Assembly (NCBI GenBank): GCA_010029945.1
Contig: RGQW01000007.1
Span: 1-24,869 of the forward strand
From: Actinomycetota bacterium
GTDB taxonomy: Bacteria > Actinomycetota > Actinomycetes > S36-B12
Direction: 5' to 3'
DNA: 24,869 nucleotides
Part shown: one piece after another, positions 7,828-15,438 of the stretch
Layout of the letters: each line of letters begins with the position of its first letter
Numbering within the stretch: the first letter of the stretch is position 1
Notes under the pieces: generated by a model
Told to the model about the DNA's origin: nothing
What the model saw: the letters and a program-made list of their open reading frames with translations, nothing else
Database searches by the model: none
Translations under genes and position numbers: made by a program

Positions 7828-8699
7828 GCCGCGACATCCTCTCGGGTCTTTTCACCCAACAATCCGTGCGGGCGGAAGAGCAAGATCACGAGAATGGCTC
7901 CATAGAAGAAGACCGGAGCCCATTGCGGAACGTAAGCCGAGGCAATCGATTCCGAGATGCCTAGCAACATGCTGGCGATGATCGCGCCAGGAATGCTTCC
8001 CATGCCGCCAAGGACGATGATCCCCAGCAACCGGGCGATCCAGTCATACTGCGTTGCTGGATAAACGGGATACATGATTGCCAGCAGCACACCGCCGACT
8101 CCGGCGGTCATGGCACCAATCCCGAACGCCAGGGAGGACGCCTTCGTGGCCGAAATTCCGACGAGAGCCGCCCCATCTTTGTTCTGGGCTGACGCGCGCA
8201 ACGCCCTGCCCGCCCATGACTTTCTCAAGTAAACGTAGATGCCCCCCAGAACCACGACGGCAAGAACGCCGGAGATCATCTGCGGGTACGGAATGACGAT
8301 TTCTCCGATCTTGAATGACGAGGTGAAGTACGGAGGAGTCACCGACTTGAATTCGTTGCCGAAGACGATGTTCAAGACGCCTTCCATGGCAATCGCAACA
8401 CCGAACATCAAGAGCACGGTCATGCCGGGCCCCTGAGGCGCGACTCGAACGAGCAGCCCGCGATAGATGGCCCAGCCGATGACAAACATCAGAAGACCCA
8501 TGACGGGTACCAAAAGCAGGGGCTCGAGGCCGAGCAAGCTCCAAATCTGCCAGGTAAACAGGGCACTGAAGACGAGGAAGGAACCCTGAGCAACGTTCAC
8601 GACGTCCAGAACGCCGAAGATCAAGGTCACACCAGAGGCCAGAAGGGCGTACACGCCTCCAAGGAGCACTCCAAACGCAATCACTTGCAGAAGGTCCAC
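7824..8699 (-). CDS. livH: Branched-chain-amino-acid-type ABC transporter permease LivH
   Basis: Inner-membrane permease, 291 aa, the usual LivH length. The N-terminus (GVLLGGVYALLASGVTLIFGVLDVVNVAQGSFLV) is diagnostic of the family. SWAGRALRASAQNKDGAALVGI, about two thirds along, is the cytoplasmic loop that contacts the ATPase. RLLGIIVLGGMGSIPGAIIASMLLG near the end is also conserved. The start is a GTG at 8697-8699 with AAGGAG upstream (8709-8714). The gene is separated from livK by 127 nt containing a strong hairpin, and overlaps livMG by 4 nt. It forms the membrane channel with the LivM half of the fusion. The substrate is unknown. Confidence 0.93.
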   Translation of the reverse strand: MDLLQVIAFGVLLGGVYALLASGVTLIFGVLDVVNVAQGSFLVFSALFTWQIWSLLGLEPLLLVPVMGLLMFVIGWAIYRGLLVRVAPQGPGMTVLLMFGVAIAMEGVLNIVFGNEFKSVTPPYFTSSFKIGEIVIPYPQMISGVLAVVVLGGIYVYLRKSWAGRALRASAQNKDGAALVGISATKASSLAFGIGAMTAGVGGVLLAIMYPVYPATQYDWIARLLGIIVLGGMGSIPGAIIASMLLGISESIASAYVPQWAPVFFYGAILVILLFRPHGLLGEKTREDVAA

Positions 8700-8739
8700 G
8701 CTGCGTCTCTCCTTAGTTGAAATCAGTCACGGAAACTGC

Positions 8740-8756
8740 TCATGCGATTCGCATGA
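8740..8756. repeat. 17-nt palindrome between livK and livH
   Basis: TCATGCGA and TCGCATGA form perfect 8-nt arms around one central base. In RNA this can fold as a 7-bp hairpin with a 3-nt loop; in DNA it looks like a dimer-binding site. It lies 17 nt past the larger hairpin in the minus-strand direction and 41 nt before the livH start. Role unknown. Confidence 0.5.
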
Positions 8757-8772
8757 TCGTGACCACCTGTGA

Positions 8773-8814
8773 GGGGGTCTGGTCCACACGACTTCCCGTG
8801 AAGACCAGACCCCC
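8773..8814 (-). terminator. Long hairpin downstream of livK, probable attenuator or RNA-stabilising element
   Basis: GGGGGTCTGGTC (8773-8784) and GACCAGACCCCC (8803-8814) form a perfect 12-bp stem. A nested CACG/CGTG pair (8787-8790 with 8797-8800) sits inside the loop. It begins 12 nt after the livK stop. No T-run follows on either strand, so it is not a classical intrinsic terminator. In this position it probably lowers transcription into livH relative to livK, or protects the livK message from 3' decay; that is inference. Confidence 0.7.
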
Positions 8815-8826
8815 TACGCGGCAGGT

Positions 8827-10188
8827 CTACTGCCAGCCGGGCTTCGGAACGATCAGCTCGCCACCGTTGGTGGTTGCCACCTCGGGTGCCACGATCTCAA
8901 CCGTGCCGTTCTGCCACTGGGCGAGCAGGAAGTCGCCCTGCGGACGGCCGATGTCATCCCAGGAGAGTTCACCCAGGATGGTGTCGACCGAGTTGGCGCG
9001 GAGCCAGTCGGCGATCGCGGGGTTGTCGCAATCTCCCACCGCCTCAACTGCCGTTTGCAGGACCTCGGCCGCAACGTAGGCGTTGGCCGAGTCTTCTGAT
9101 GGCACCAGGCCCTCGCCGTTTTGTGCCTGGTACTCAGCAACGAATTCGGCATTGCCCTCTGTTGGGGCTTTCTCGCTCCAGGACACCGCGAAGAAGACAC
9201 CGTTTTCGTTGCCTTCACCGACACCCTCGACGTACTGCGCGCCGAAGCTCGGTGCAGTTGTCTGGAACATGAAATCAGGGCTGTAGCCGATCTGAACCAT
9301 GCTCTTGGCGAGACTGATGCCATCTTCGAACACCGAGCCCTGAGCGATCAGGTCCGGCTCTTGTGCAGCGATGGCAGCAGCCTGCGGCTGAAGGTTCGTT
9401 GTGCCCTCGGGGTAGATACCGGTGTAGACGGTCTCCACGCCAGCCGCCTCGAGCTGCTCCTGCATGGATTCAATAACCGGCAGGGCGAACGGATCGTCCA
9501 TCGATACGTACGCAGCCGTCTTCGGCTTTTGATCATCCGGCAACGACGCGATCATGTTGACGAAGGGGTTCGCCTGATCGGGGGCCGTCGCCTGCTGAGC
9601 GAAGAAGTAGAACTTCGGCTCCGGCTCGAAGATCTTCGGAGAGCCACCAGCGGGTGCAATCAGCACCATCTCGTTGTTCTCCGCGACCGTAGACGCAGGG
9701 AAGTTCAACAGCGACGAGAAGGTACCGAGTAGCAACGGAACCTTCTCTTGCGAGATCAGGTTGTTGTAGTCCGTGACGACCTGCTCCTGGCTGCTGGCAT
9801 CGTCCAGAACCACCAATTCCACCGGGCGGCCGAGGAGCCCGCCAGCGTTATTGGTCAGCTCTGCCCAGACGTCGTAGCCGCGCTGAGCCTCCTGGCCTGG
9901 CTGCGAGAAGTCTCCGGTCAGCGGCAGCGAGATGCCGATGCGAATCGTGTCATCGCCGCACATATCCCCCATGCCACCCGACTCTTCGGTTGTGGATTCC
10001 TCCGCAGCCGAATCGTCAGCAGCTTCTTCTTGGGTCTCGCTGCTCTCAGTCGAGTCCTGGGAGTCTGACGCTGTGTCGTCTCCATCTCCCGAACTACAGG
10101 CCGTCAAGACCAGACCAGCGACGGCAAGAGACGCCACCGCAGCGCTTACGCGCCCGCGGCGACCCTTTCGGATCCTGGAATTGCTCAT
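8827..10188 (-). CDS. livK: Liv-type extracellular substrate-binding lipoprotein
   Basis: Substrate-binding protein of the adjacent Liv-type importer, 453 aa. A twin-Arg-free signal peptide (basic residues to about 13, hydrophobic core 14-27) ends in a lipobox LTAC with Cys31, so it should be lipid-anchored outside the membrane. A long acidic, Ser-rich linker (about 32-70) precedes the binding domain, which starts at DTIRIGISLPLTGDFSQPG, the standard type-I periplasmic-binding fold. Two cysteines, in GDMCGDD and VGDCDNP, might form a disulfide. The ATG at 10186-10188 has GGAGG (10195-10199) 6 nt upstream. It has its own promoter, overlapped by a LacI-type operator. The SBP fold alone does not reveal the ligand; family members bind amino acids, amides, urea and aromatic acids. 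Confidence 0.93.
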   Translation of the reverse strand: MSNSRIRKGRRGRVSAAVASLAVAGLVLTACSSGDGDDTASDSQDSTESSETQEEAADDSAAEESTTEESGGMGDMCGDDTIRIGISLPLTGDFSQPGQEAQRGYDVWAELTNNAGGLLGRPVELVVLDDASSQEQVVTDYNNLISQEKVPLLLGTFSSLLNFPASTVAENNEMVLIAPAGGSPKIFEPEPKFYFFAQQATAPDQANPFVNMIASLPDDQKPKTAAYVSMDDPFALPVIESMQEQLEAAGVETVYTGIYPEGTTNLQPQAAAIAAQEPDLIAQGSVFEDGISLAKSMVQIGYSPDFMFQTTAPSFGAQYVEGVGEGNENGVFFAVSWSEKAPTEGNAEFVAEYQAQNGEGLVPSEDSANAYVAAEVLQTAVEAVGDCDNPAIADWLRANSVDTILGELSWDDIGRPQGDFLLAQWQNGTVEIVAPEVATTNGGELIVPKPGWQ

Positions 10189-10206
10189 AGATAACCTCCG
10201 TGGTTG

Positions 10207-10220
10207 CGCAATCGATTGCG
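10207..10220. promoter_or_regulatory. LacI-family operator at livK transcription start
   Basis: CGCAATCGATTGCG is a perfect 14-bp palindrome with a central CG, the usual form of LacI/PurR-family operators. One further pair (T10205/A10222) extends it after a mismatch. It lies just downstream of the predicted -10 of livK and 18 nt before the start codon, where bound repressor would block transcription. The likely partner is the LacI-type regulator encoded at 12449-13462. Confidence 0.75.
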
Positions 10221-10228
10221 TACGCCGG

Positions 10229-10258
10229 ACTCTGCAATGAATAAGACCCTCTTGTCAA
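10229..10258 (-). promoter_or_regulatory. Candidate livK promoter
   Basis: On the minus strand a perfect -35 TTGACA (10253-10258) is followed after 18 nt by CAGAGT (10229-10234), a weak -10 that keeps the key A and final T. Transcription would begin near 10222, directly at the palindromic operator, and would leave a short leader carrying the GGAGG site. Motif-based prediction. Confidence 0.6.
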
Positions 10259-10338
10259 CGGAAACCGCCTAATTGAGGCAGATTAGTGACCCTCACCGAA
10301 CGGGAGAACTCTAGGAGCCTCTTCGGAACCTGGACCTC

Positions 10339-11280
10339 ATGCCCTACGATCTGGCACACGATTGCAGCGAAATCGGGACTTCCCGGGCATTGACGAGAGT
10401 GGGCATCGTGGTTCAACGCTTGACCATCGGGCAATTCAGCGATTCGGCGGTTCTCCACGCCATTCGTCATCTCCAGCTTGACCAACGCGAGGGTCTGGAA
10501 TTGGTCGCGACCCGAGTGCCCTCTTCCCCTGGGCAGTTCACCGCGCTGCGCGATGGTGAGATCGACATCGCCATCACCAGCCCCGACAACGTCCTGCTCT
10601 ACGCGACCACCGATCAGCAACCCCTGGGAGAGCGGCTCAACGTGAGGATGCTGCGCTCGATTGACCGGGGCTTGGGTCTGGCGCTCTTCTCTCGACCTGA
10701 ATTTTCCTCCGTGACCGACCTGCGGGAAACAAATGTCGGCGTCGACGTGGTCCGTTCGGGCTTCGCCCTGCTGCTGTTTCGCATGCTCGAGCGCGGGGGG
10801 GTCTCACGTGATCAGGCCACATTCGTCGAATTGGGAGCGACTCCGAAGCGGCTCGTCGCCATGGAAGACAACCAAGCATCCGCAACCATCCTGAATGCCG
10901 AATCTCGTGTGGCAGCCCAAGAGTCCGGGATGCGCGAATGGCTCACCTCAGCGGACATCTCCGACAACTACCTCGGCACGGTGCTCGCCGTGGGTGCTGG
11001 CTTCGACCCGGATCTCGCTCAGACGTTCGTCGCGATATGGACCGCCGCAACCGAATGGCTCATCGATTCCCCCGAGGACGAGGTTTGCTCAGTACTCGCC
11101 GCTGCCAATGAGCACCTCGGAACCCCCGGCTACGTGGCCTTACTGCGTGACCCGCGGTTCGGCCTCCTTCTCGATCCCGCGGTGCACGCAGCAGATCTGC
11201 ACGAACTGTGCAGGATCCGCCAAGAATCGGATGCCTACGCACCTACTCCCGAGGCAGTAGCCGCCTTGGCCCATTCGTGA
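10339..11280 (+). CDS. NMT1/THI5 (SsuA)-like substrate-binding-fold protein without signal peptide
   Basis: A 313-aa protein with the type-II periplasmic-binding fold of the SsuA/THI5 group. RLTIGQFSDSAVLHAIRHLQL, then GLELVATRVPSSPGQFTALRDGEIDIAITSPDNVLLYA, is the typical first half. DLRETNVGVDVVRSGFALLLFRML and FVELGATPKRLVAMEDNQASATIL follow the family layout. There is no signal peptide or lipobox from any possible start, so it should be cytosolic. It may be a ligand sensor, a scavenging carrier or an enzyme (THI5-type proteins are enzymes). An in-frame stop at 10312 limits the 5' end. The ATG at 10339 is the longest start, but the first 20 residues look unlike the family. GTG at 10399 is a real alternative, with no good ribosome site at either. 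The next gene (MFS) overlaps its stop by GTGA. Confidence 0.75.
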   Translation: MPYDLAHDCSEIGTSRALTRVGIVVQRLTIGQFSDSAVLHAIRHLQLDQREGLELVATRVPSSPGQFTALRDGEIDIAITSPDNVLLYATTDQQPLGERLNVRMLRSIDRGLGLALFSRPEFSSVTDLRETNVGVDVVRSGFALLLFRMLERGGVSRDQATFVELGATPKRLVAMEDNQASATILNAESRVAAQESGMREWLTSADISDNYLGTVLAVGAGFDPDLAQTFVAIWTAATEWLIDSPEDEVCSVLAAANEHLGTPGYVALLRDPRFGLLLDPAVHAADLHELCRIRQESDAYAPTPEAVAALAHS

Positions 11281-12443
11281 GCAACTGGAGTCTGGAGAGG
11301 ACAGCCAGGTTCCTTCCCTACGTGGTTCTGGTTGCCACATTTGACCGTGCCGTCATCGGCCCGATGCTCATCACGATGGGTGAGGACTTCGATGTCGATC
11401 TCACGACCATCACGCTGTCCACCAGCGCCTACCTATTGTGCTACGGCCTTGCGCAACCGATGTGGGGTCTGATCTCCGACCGGCTCGGCCGGATCGCCAC
11501 CTTGCAACTCGCCTTGGTATGCGCGGCCGTCATGGACCTCGTCAGCGTGGTCCCGATGTCTATCGAGGCATTCATCGCAGTGCGCGCCCTTGCTGGAGTC
11601 ACGATGGCTGGCGTTTTCCCAACGGCCGTCATCTTCCTGGGAGACACGATCACCAGCGCACAGAAGCGCCAATCCGCGATCGCCAGCCTGCAGAGCGGTG
11701 TGGCGATCGGCTTAACCCTAGGCACCGTCCTCGGTGGAGTAGGCGTCGTCCTCATCGGGTGGAGAACCTTCTTTGCCTCGACTGCAGTGGTCTGCCTCGT
11801 TCTCGCCGTGAGCGTGCGACGAGCACCGAACGTTAAGCCAGGCGACGGTGTTCTTCCTACTGGCCAAGCGCTGGCAGAAGTTGCTCGAAACAAGTGGGCC
11901 TGGTTTTTGTATCTCCTCGTCTTCATCGAGGCCGCGAGCCTGCTCGGGGGGTTCAACCTCGTTCCCGCAGCACTCGAGGAAACCGGACGCTCCCCCGCCA
12001 TTGCCGGTCTGGTCACGGGTACGTACGGGCTCGCCGTCCTCGGTACTTCCATGGTCGTTCGACGCGTAACCGAACGCGTATCTCCCGCGGGCTTCTTGAT
12101 GATCGGCGGCTTATCCGCGGGAGTCGGCTTCGGGCTGCTCATCGCCTTTGTCACACCGCTCACCGTGTTGATCAGCTGCGCGCTCCAAGGTGTCGCGTGG
12201 GTGACGATGCACACCACACTCCAAACCTGGTCCACCACACTGTCCAACCGTGCGCGCGCTCTCGCTGTATCCCTCTTCGCGGGAATGATGTTCCTCGGCA
12301 ACGGTTTCGGCGCATTCGTGGCCGGCTACCTGCTCGACTTCCGAGGCTCCGTCGCCATGTTCTCAGTCGTGACCGCCGGCGTGGTCGTCCTCACCGCCCT
12401 GTCGGTAGTCGGGGCACGCCGCTATCAACATCGCCTAGGCTGA
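11277..12443 (+). CDS. MFS transporter
   Basis: Membrane transporter of the major facilitator superfamily, 388 aa, about the length of a 12-segment carrier. Loop 2-3 carries motif A, GLISDRLGR at residues 64-72. An aspartate (Asp23) lies in the first membrane segment, and VRALAGVTMAGVFPTAVIFLGD fits segments 4-5. The open frame starts at 11208. I use the GTG at 11277 because it overlaps the preceding stop (GTGA) and places the first membrane helix 12 residues in; the longer frame adds a shadow peptide. It may export or import the same compound or a product of the neighbouring pathway. Drug-efflux-like and metabolite carriers share these motifs, so direction and substrate are open. Confidence 0.9.
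   Translation: MSNWSLERTARFLPYVVLVATFDRAVIGPMLITMGEDFDVDLTTITLSTSAYLLCYGLAQPMWGLISDRLGRIATLQLALVCAAVMDLVSVVPMSIEAFIAVRALAGVTMAGVFPTAVIFLGDTITSAQKRQSAIASLQSGVAIGLTLGTVLGGVGVVLIGWRTFFASTAVVCLVLAVSVRRAPNVKPGDGVLPTGQALAEVARNKWAWFLYLLVFIEAASLLGGFNLVPAALEETGRSPAIAGLVTGTYGLAVLGTSMVVRRVTERVSPAGFLMIGGLSAGVGFGLLIAFVTPLTVLISCALQGVAWVTMHTTLQTWSTTLSNRARALAVSLFAGMMFLGNGFGAFVAGYLLDFRGSVAMFSVVTAGVVVLTALSVVGARRYQHRLG
12436..12441 (+). promoter_or_regulatory. TAGGCT -10 element before the LacI-type gene (possible leaderless start)
   Basis: TAGGCT ends 7 nt before the ATG at 12449 and overlaps the last codons of the MFS gene. The same hexamer stands 6 nt before the starts of purN and the malic enzyme gene. The gene has no ribosome-binding site, so a leaderless transcript is possible beside read-through from the operon. 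Confidence 0.45.
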
Positions 12444-12448
12444 GCGCC

Positions 12449-13462
12449 ATGGCTGCGACCCTGAAGGACATAGCCAAGAAGGTTGGTCTCCATCCGGCAA
12501 CGGTTTCCCGAGCCCTCAATCCACGCACGGCTCATCTCGTCAATCCCGCCACCGTCGCAAAGGTCCGCAAGGCAGCGAGTTCGCTCAACTACGTCCCGAA
12601 TCCAATGGCATCTGGACTGCGCACGTCCCGGTCACACACCATCGGGGTTGTGATTCCCGATCTGACGAACCCCCTCTTTCCGGGGATGGTGCGCGGAATT
12701 CAAGACACACTGTCCCACGCCGGTTACACGCCACTTCTCGTCAATACAGACAACGATCCCGCTGCAGAGGAATCGGTTATCGCATCCCTCAGCGCCCGTC
12801 GAGTGGATGGCTTCGTGCTGGCGACCGCACGCCGCGAACACCCACTCCTGGCCGAACTGGCGACAAAGTTCCCCATCGTTCTCATCAACCGAATCAGCGA
12901 GAGCGTCCAAGCTTCCAGTGTTGCGGCGGATGAGCAGCACGGAATCCGCCTTGCCGTCGAGCATCTGTGCGCGCTCGGCCATACGCAGATCGCCCATTTG
13001 GCCGGCCCAGCCTGGTCATCCACGGGCCACGAACGTCAACAAGCTTTCGCCCGCGCGATGCGCGAACACGGCCTCACCCCCGCTCGCAAACCGGCCGCCG
13101 TCGACTCGTGGAGTCTCGAGGCTGCAACGAAGACCGCCCTGTCGATGCTTGACGGGAACACTCAGACCACTGCCTTGGTGTGTGCCAACGATCAACTAGC
13201 CCTCGGTGCGATCATCGCGGCCAAGAAATTACGTATGCGATGCCCGCGTGATGTCAGCGTGGTCGGCTACAACGACATGCCGTTCATGGATCTCGTGGAC
13301 CCGCCCCTGACGTCGGTGCGAGTCCCTCAGCATGACATCGGAGCCGAGGCGGCTCGCCTCTTGCTGAGCCTTCTCGTCGAGGACGGCACCATGCCTGTCA
13401 AGCACGTGCGCCTGACGCCCGAACTCATGGTTCGATCCTCGACAGCCCCACCGCAGCGATGA
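12449..13462 (+). CDS. LacI family transcriptional regulator
   Basis: DNA-binding regulator of 337 aa. An N-terminal helix-turn-helix (TLKDIAKKVGLHPATVSRALN, residues 4-24) is followed by a hinge helix (NPMASGLRTS) with Leu57, the residue that in LacI/PurR intercalates at the central CG of the operator. The ligand-binding core begins at HTIGVVIPDLTNPLFPG (63-79) and continues with DGFVLATARREHP and HTQIAHLAG. The frame is open from 11894 through the MFS gene in another frame; the family N-terminus fixes the start at 12449, 5 nt after the MFS stop. It probably represses livK and the degradation operon through the operator at 10207-10220 and is relieved by the substrate or a breakdown product. 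The ligand is unknown. Confidence 0.94.
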   Translation: MAATLKDIAKKVGLHPATVSRALNPRTAHLVNPATVAKVRKAASSLNYVPNPMASGLRTSRSHTIGVVIPDLTNPLFPGMVRGIQDTLSHAGYTPLLVNTDNDPAAEESVIASLSARRVDGFVLATARREHPLLAELATKFPIVLINRISESVQASSVAADEQHGIRLAVEHLCALGHTQIAHLAGPAWSSTGHERQQAFARAMREHGLTPARKPAAVDSWSLEAATKTALSMLDGNTQTTALVCANDQLALGAIIAAKKLRMRCPRDVSVVGYNDMPFMDLVDPPLTSVRVPQHDIGAEAARLLLSLLVEDGTMPVKHVRLTPELMVRSSTAPPQR

Positions 13463-13468
13463 GTCGAC

Positions 13469-14464
13469 ATGATCTCTGAGCATGTACTGGGGACTGGCCC
13501 GGCAGCCCTACACGTAAGCGGCCTCGGGCTGGGTTGCATGGGGATGACGTACGCATACGGTGCGGCGGATGAGGCGGAGTCCCTGCGCACCCTGAACCGC
13601 GCCCTGGAATTAGGCATCAACTTCTGGGACACATCAGACTCCTACGGCCCGAACACGAACGAGGAACTGCTGGCACGAGCCATCCCCGGTGATCGGTCGT
13701 CGGTCATCATCGCCTCGAAGTTCGGGCAGGAGTTTCGCGCCGATGGCACCCGTGGCATCAACGGCCACCCGGAATACATCCGCACAGCCCTCGAAGGATC
13801 CCTTCGACGCTTGGGTACCGACTACATCGATCTCTACTATCAACATCGGGTCGATCGAGACATTCCCGTGGAGGAAACCTGGGGAACACTGAGCGAGCTG
13901 GTATCCGAGGGAAAGGTTCGCTATCTGGGACTGAGTGAAGCCTCGGCCGACACGATCCGGCGGGCTCATGCCACCCACCCGATTACCGCACTGCAGACCG
14001 AATGGTCACTGTGGACGCGGGACGTCGAAGAGAACGGAATACTCGACACAACACGAGAACTCGGCATCGGATTCGTTCCCTACTCACCTTTGGGGCGCGG
14101 CTTCCTCACGGGTGCTATTTCTTCTCCCGAGGACCTGGCCGAGGACGACGGCAGACGCTCATGGCCACGCTTTCAACCGGACGCACTGGCTGCCAACAAG
14201 GCCATTGCCGATGCCGTCACGTCCGTGGCAGAGCGGGTGGGTGCCTCGCCGGCACAGGTGGCCATCGCGTGGTTACTAGCGAAAGGGACCGACATCGTTC
14301 CGATACCTGGAGCCAGGAAAGTCCACCACCTCGAGGACAACGCCAAAGCCATGCAGGTTCACTTGTCGGGCTCGGTACTTGCGGAGTTAGATGCAGCTGC
14401 ACCGTTTGGTGCGGCAGTTGGCGAGCGCTATCCCGCTGCGCTTATGAAGACTCTCGACGGCTGA
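13469..14464 (+). CDS. Aldo/keto reductase
   Basis: NADPH-dependent oxidoreductase with a TIM-barrel fold, 331 aa, in the YakC/AKR13-like group. The catalytic tetrad is visible: Asp54 and Tyr59 (FWDTSDSYG), Lys84 (IASKFG) and His126 (YYQHRVD). SLRRLGTDYIDLYY, VRYLGLSEA and PIPGARKVHHLEDN are family landmarks, the last contacting the cofactor phosphate. The ATG at 13469 lies 6 nt after the regulator stop, so it is the last gene of the four-gene plus-strand operon. It may reduce an aldehyde or ketone formed from the imported compound, or detoxify one. Its end overlaps the convergent transporter gene by 23 nt. Family and catalytic residues sure, substrate unknown. Confidence 0.93.
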   Translation: MISEHVLGTGPAALHVSGLGLGCMGMTYAYGAADEAESLRTLNRALELGINFWDTSDSYGPNTNEELLARAIPGDRSSVIIASKFGQEFRADGTRGINGHPEYIRTALEGSLRRLGTDYIDLYYQHRVDRDIPVEETWGTLSELVSEGKVRYLGLSEASADTIRRAHATHPITALQTEWSLWTRDVEENGILDTTRELGIGFVPYSPLGRGFLTGAISSPEDLAEDDGRRSWPRFQPDALAANKAIADAVTSVAERVGASPAQVAIAWLLAKGTDIVPIPGARKVHHLEDNAKAMQVHLSGSVLAELDAAAPFGAAVGERYPAALMKTLDG

Positions 14465-15404
14465 CGCGCGCTTTCACTCTGCCCCCGGCCGCCGTGAGTG
14501 CAACAGCGGCAAACGACAACAGCACCCCGGCAATGAGCGCTCCATCGACAACGTCGAGCAGGAAGACATCGAGTACTAGTGCACCCGTGAGTTGACCTGC
14601 GGTGACAAGCAAACTGATGGCGAGCACTCCGACTCGACCCACAACCCACGCCGTGGTCGCCAGGAACGTCACCCCAATGATCCCTCCCAGATACAGCCAC
14701 CACGGGCCGGCCGGCAGAGGGCGCAGCGTGCCGGCGCCAGAGACCACCACGATTCCCAGCAGGATCGTGATGATGAGCGCACCGAGCGCGAAGTTGGACC
14801 AGGCCGCGACCATCGGTTCCCGGGAGATGGTCGTTGATCGACCATTGATGGCTTGTTGAATCGCCACCCCTATTCCGGTCACGAAACACAACGCAACCGC
14901 GGGTAGGGAAAGATCATCCTGACCGAGCCGCCCCGACACCGCAACGATGACGGCAACGATGCCGATCGCCGCCGAAATGACCCGAACAGTGCTGATTGGT
15001 TGCTTGCCTCGAGGACCGAGACCAACCGCATCAACGATCAGGGATGCGCTGTTTTGACCCGACACCAACGCCACCGCAAACAGCGCCACACCGATGATTC
15101 CCACAGTGAAGCTCTGCGAAAAGATGAAGAGGGCTCCGAAGATCCCTCCCATGGCCCACCACCAAGGCATTTCACCCGAACCGAGCGCCCTAAGGAAACG
15201 GATCATTCCTTCTCGGATACGTGTTATCGCCAGACCGCTGACGGTCAGGAGAGTCAAACCAACCGCGAAAGACACCACGGATGCATGAAGGCCACTTTCC
15301 AGAATCGTCCCGAGTGAGCCGTTGGCTCGGGACTGAACCGCCGTCAGAGAGCCGACCCCTGCGGCCGCCAACCACGGTATCCATGATCGAGCGCCACTAC
15401 TCAT
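14442..15404 (-). CDS. DMT-type (DUF606/YdcZ) membrane transporter
   Basis: Membrane protein of about 320 aa made of two similar halves, each of about five membrane segments, as in the DUF606/EamA-type proteins of the drug/metabolite transporter superfamily. Repeated elements can be seen: GSLTAVQSRANGSLG in the first half and GIGVAIQQAINGRST in the second, then WWWAMGGIFGALF and WWLYLGGIIGVTF. The open frame reaches 15431. I prefer the ATG at 15404, which has AAGGGA 7 nt upstream; the longer one has none. It follows purH by 34 nt and may be co-transcribed, though no functional tie to purines is evident. The transported compound is unknown. Confidence 0.85.
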   Translation of the reverse strand: MSSGARSWIPWLAAAGVGSLTAVQSRANGSLGTILESGLHASVVSFAVGLTLLTVSGLAITRIREGMIRFLRALGSGEMPWWWAMGGIFGALFIFSQSFTVGIIGVALFAVALVSGQNSASLIVDAVGLGPRGKQPISTVRVISAAIGIVAVIVAVSGRLGQDDLSLPAVALCFVTGIGVAIQQAINGRSTTISREPMVAAWSNFALGALIITILLGIVVVSGAGTLRPLPAGPWWLYLGGIIGVTFLATTAWVVGRVGVLAISLLVTAGQLTGALVLDVFLLDVVDGALIAGVLLSFAAVALTAAGGRVKARVSRRESS

Positions 15405-15438
15405 CGGCGCGTCCCTTGTCCGTTCATGCAATCAGCCA

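Noticed and set aside
11894..12448. N-terminal extension of the LacI-type regulator
   Set aside because: The added residues are the MFS gene read in another frame; the helix-turn-helix starts right after 12449.
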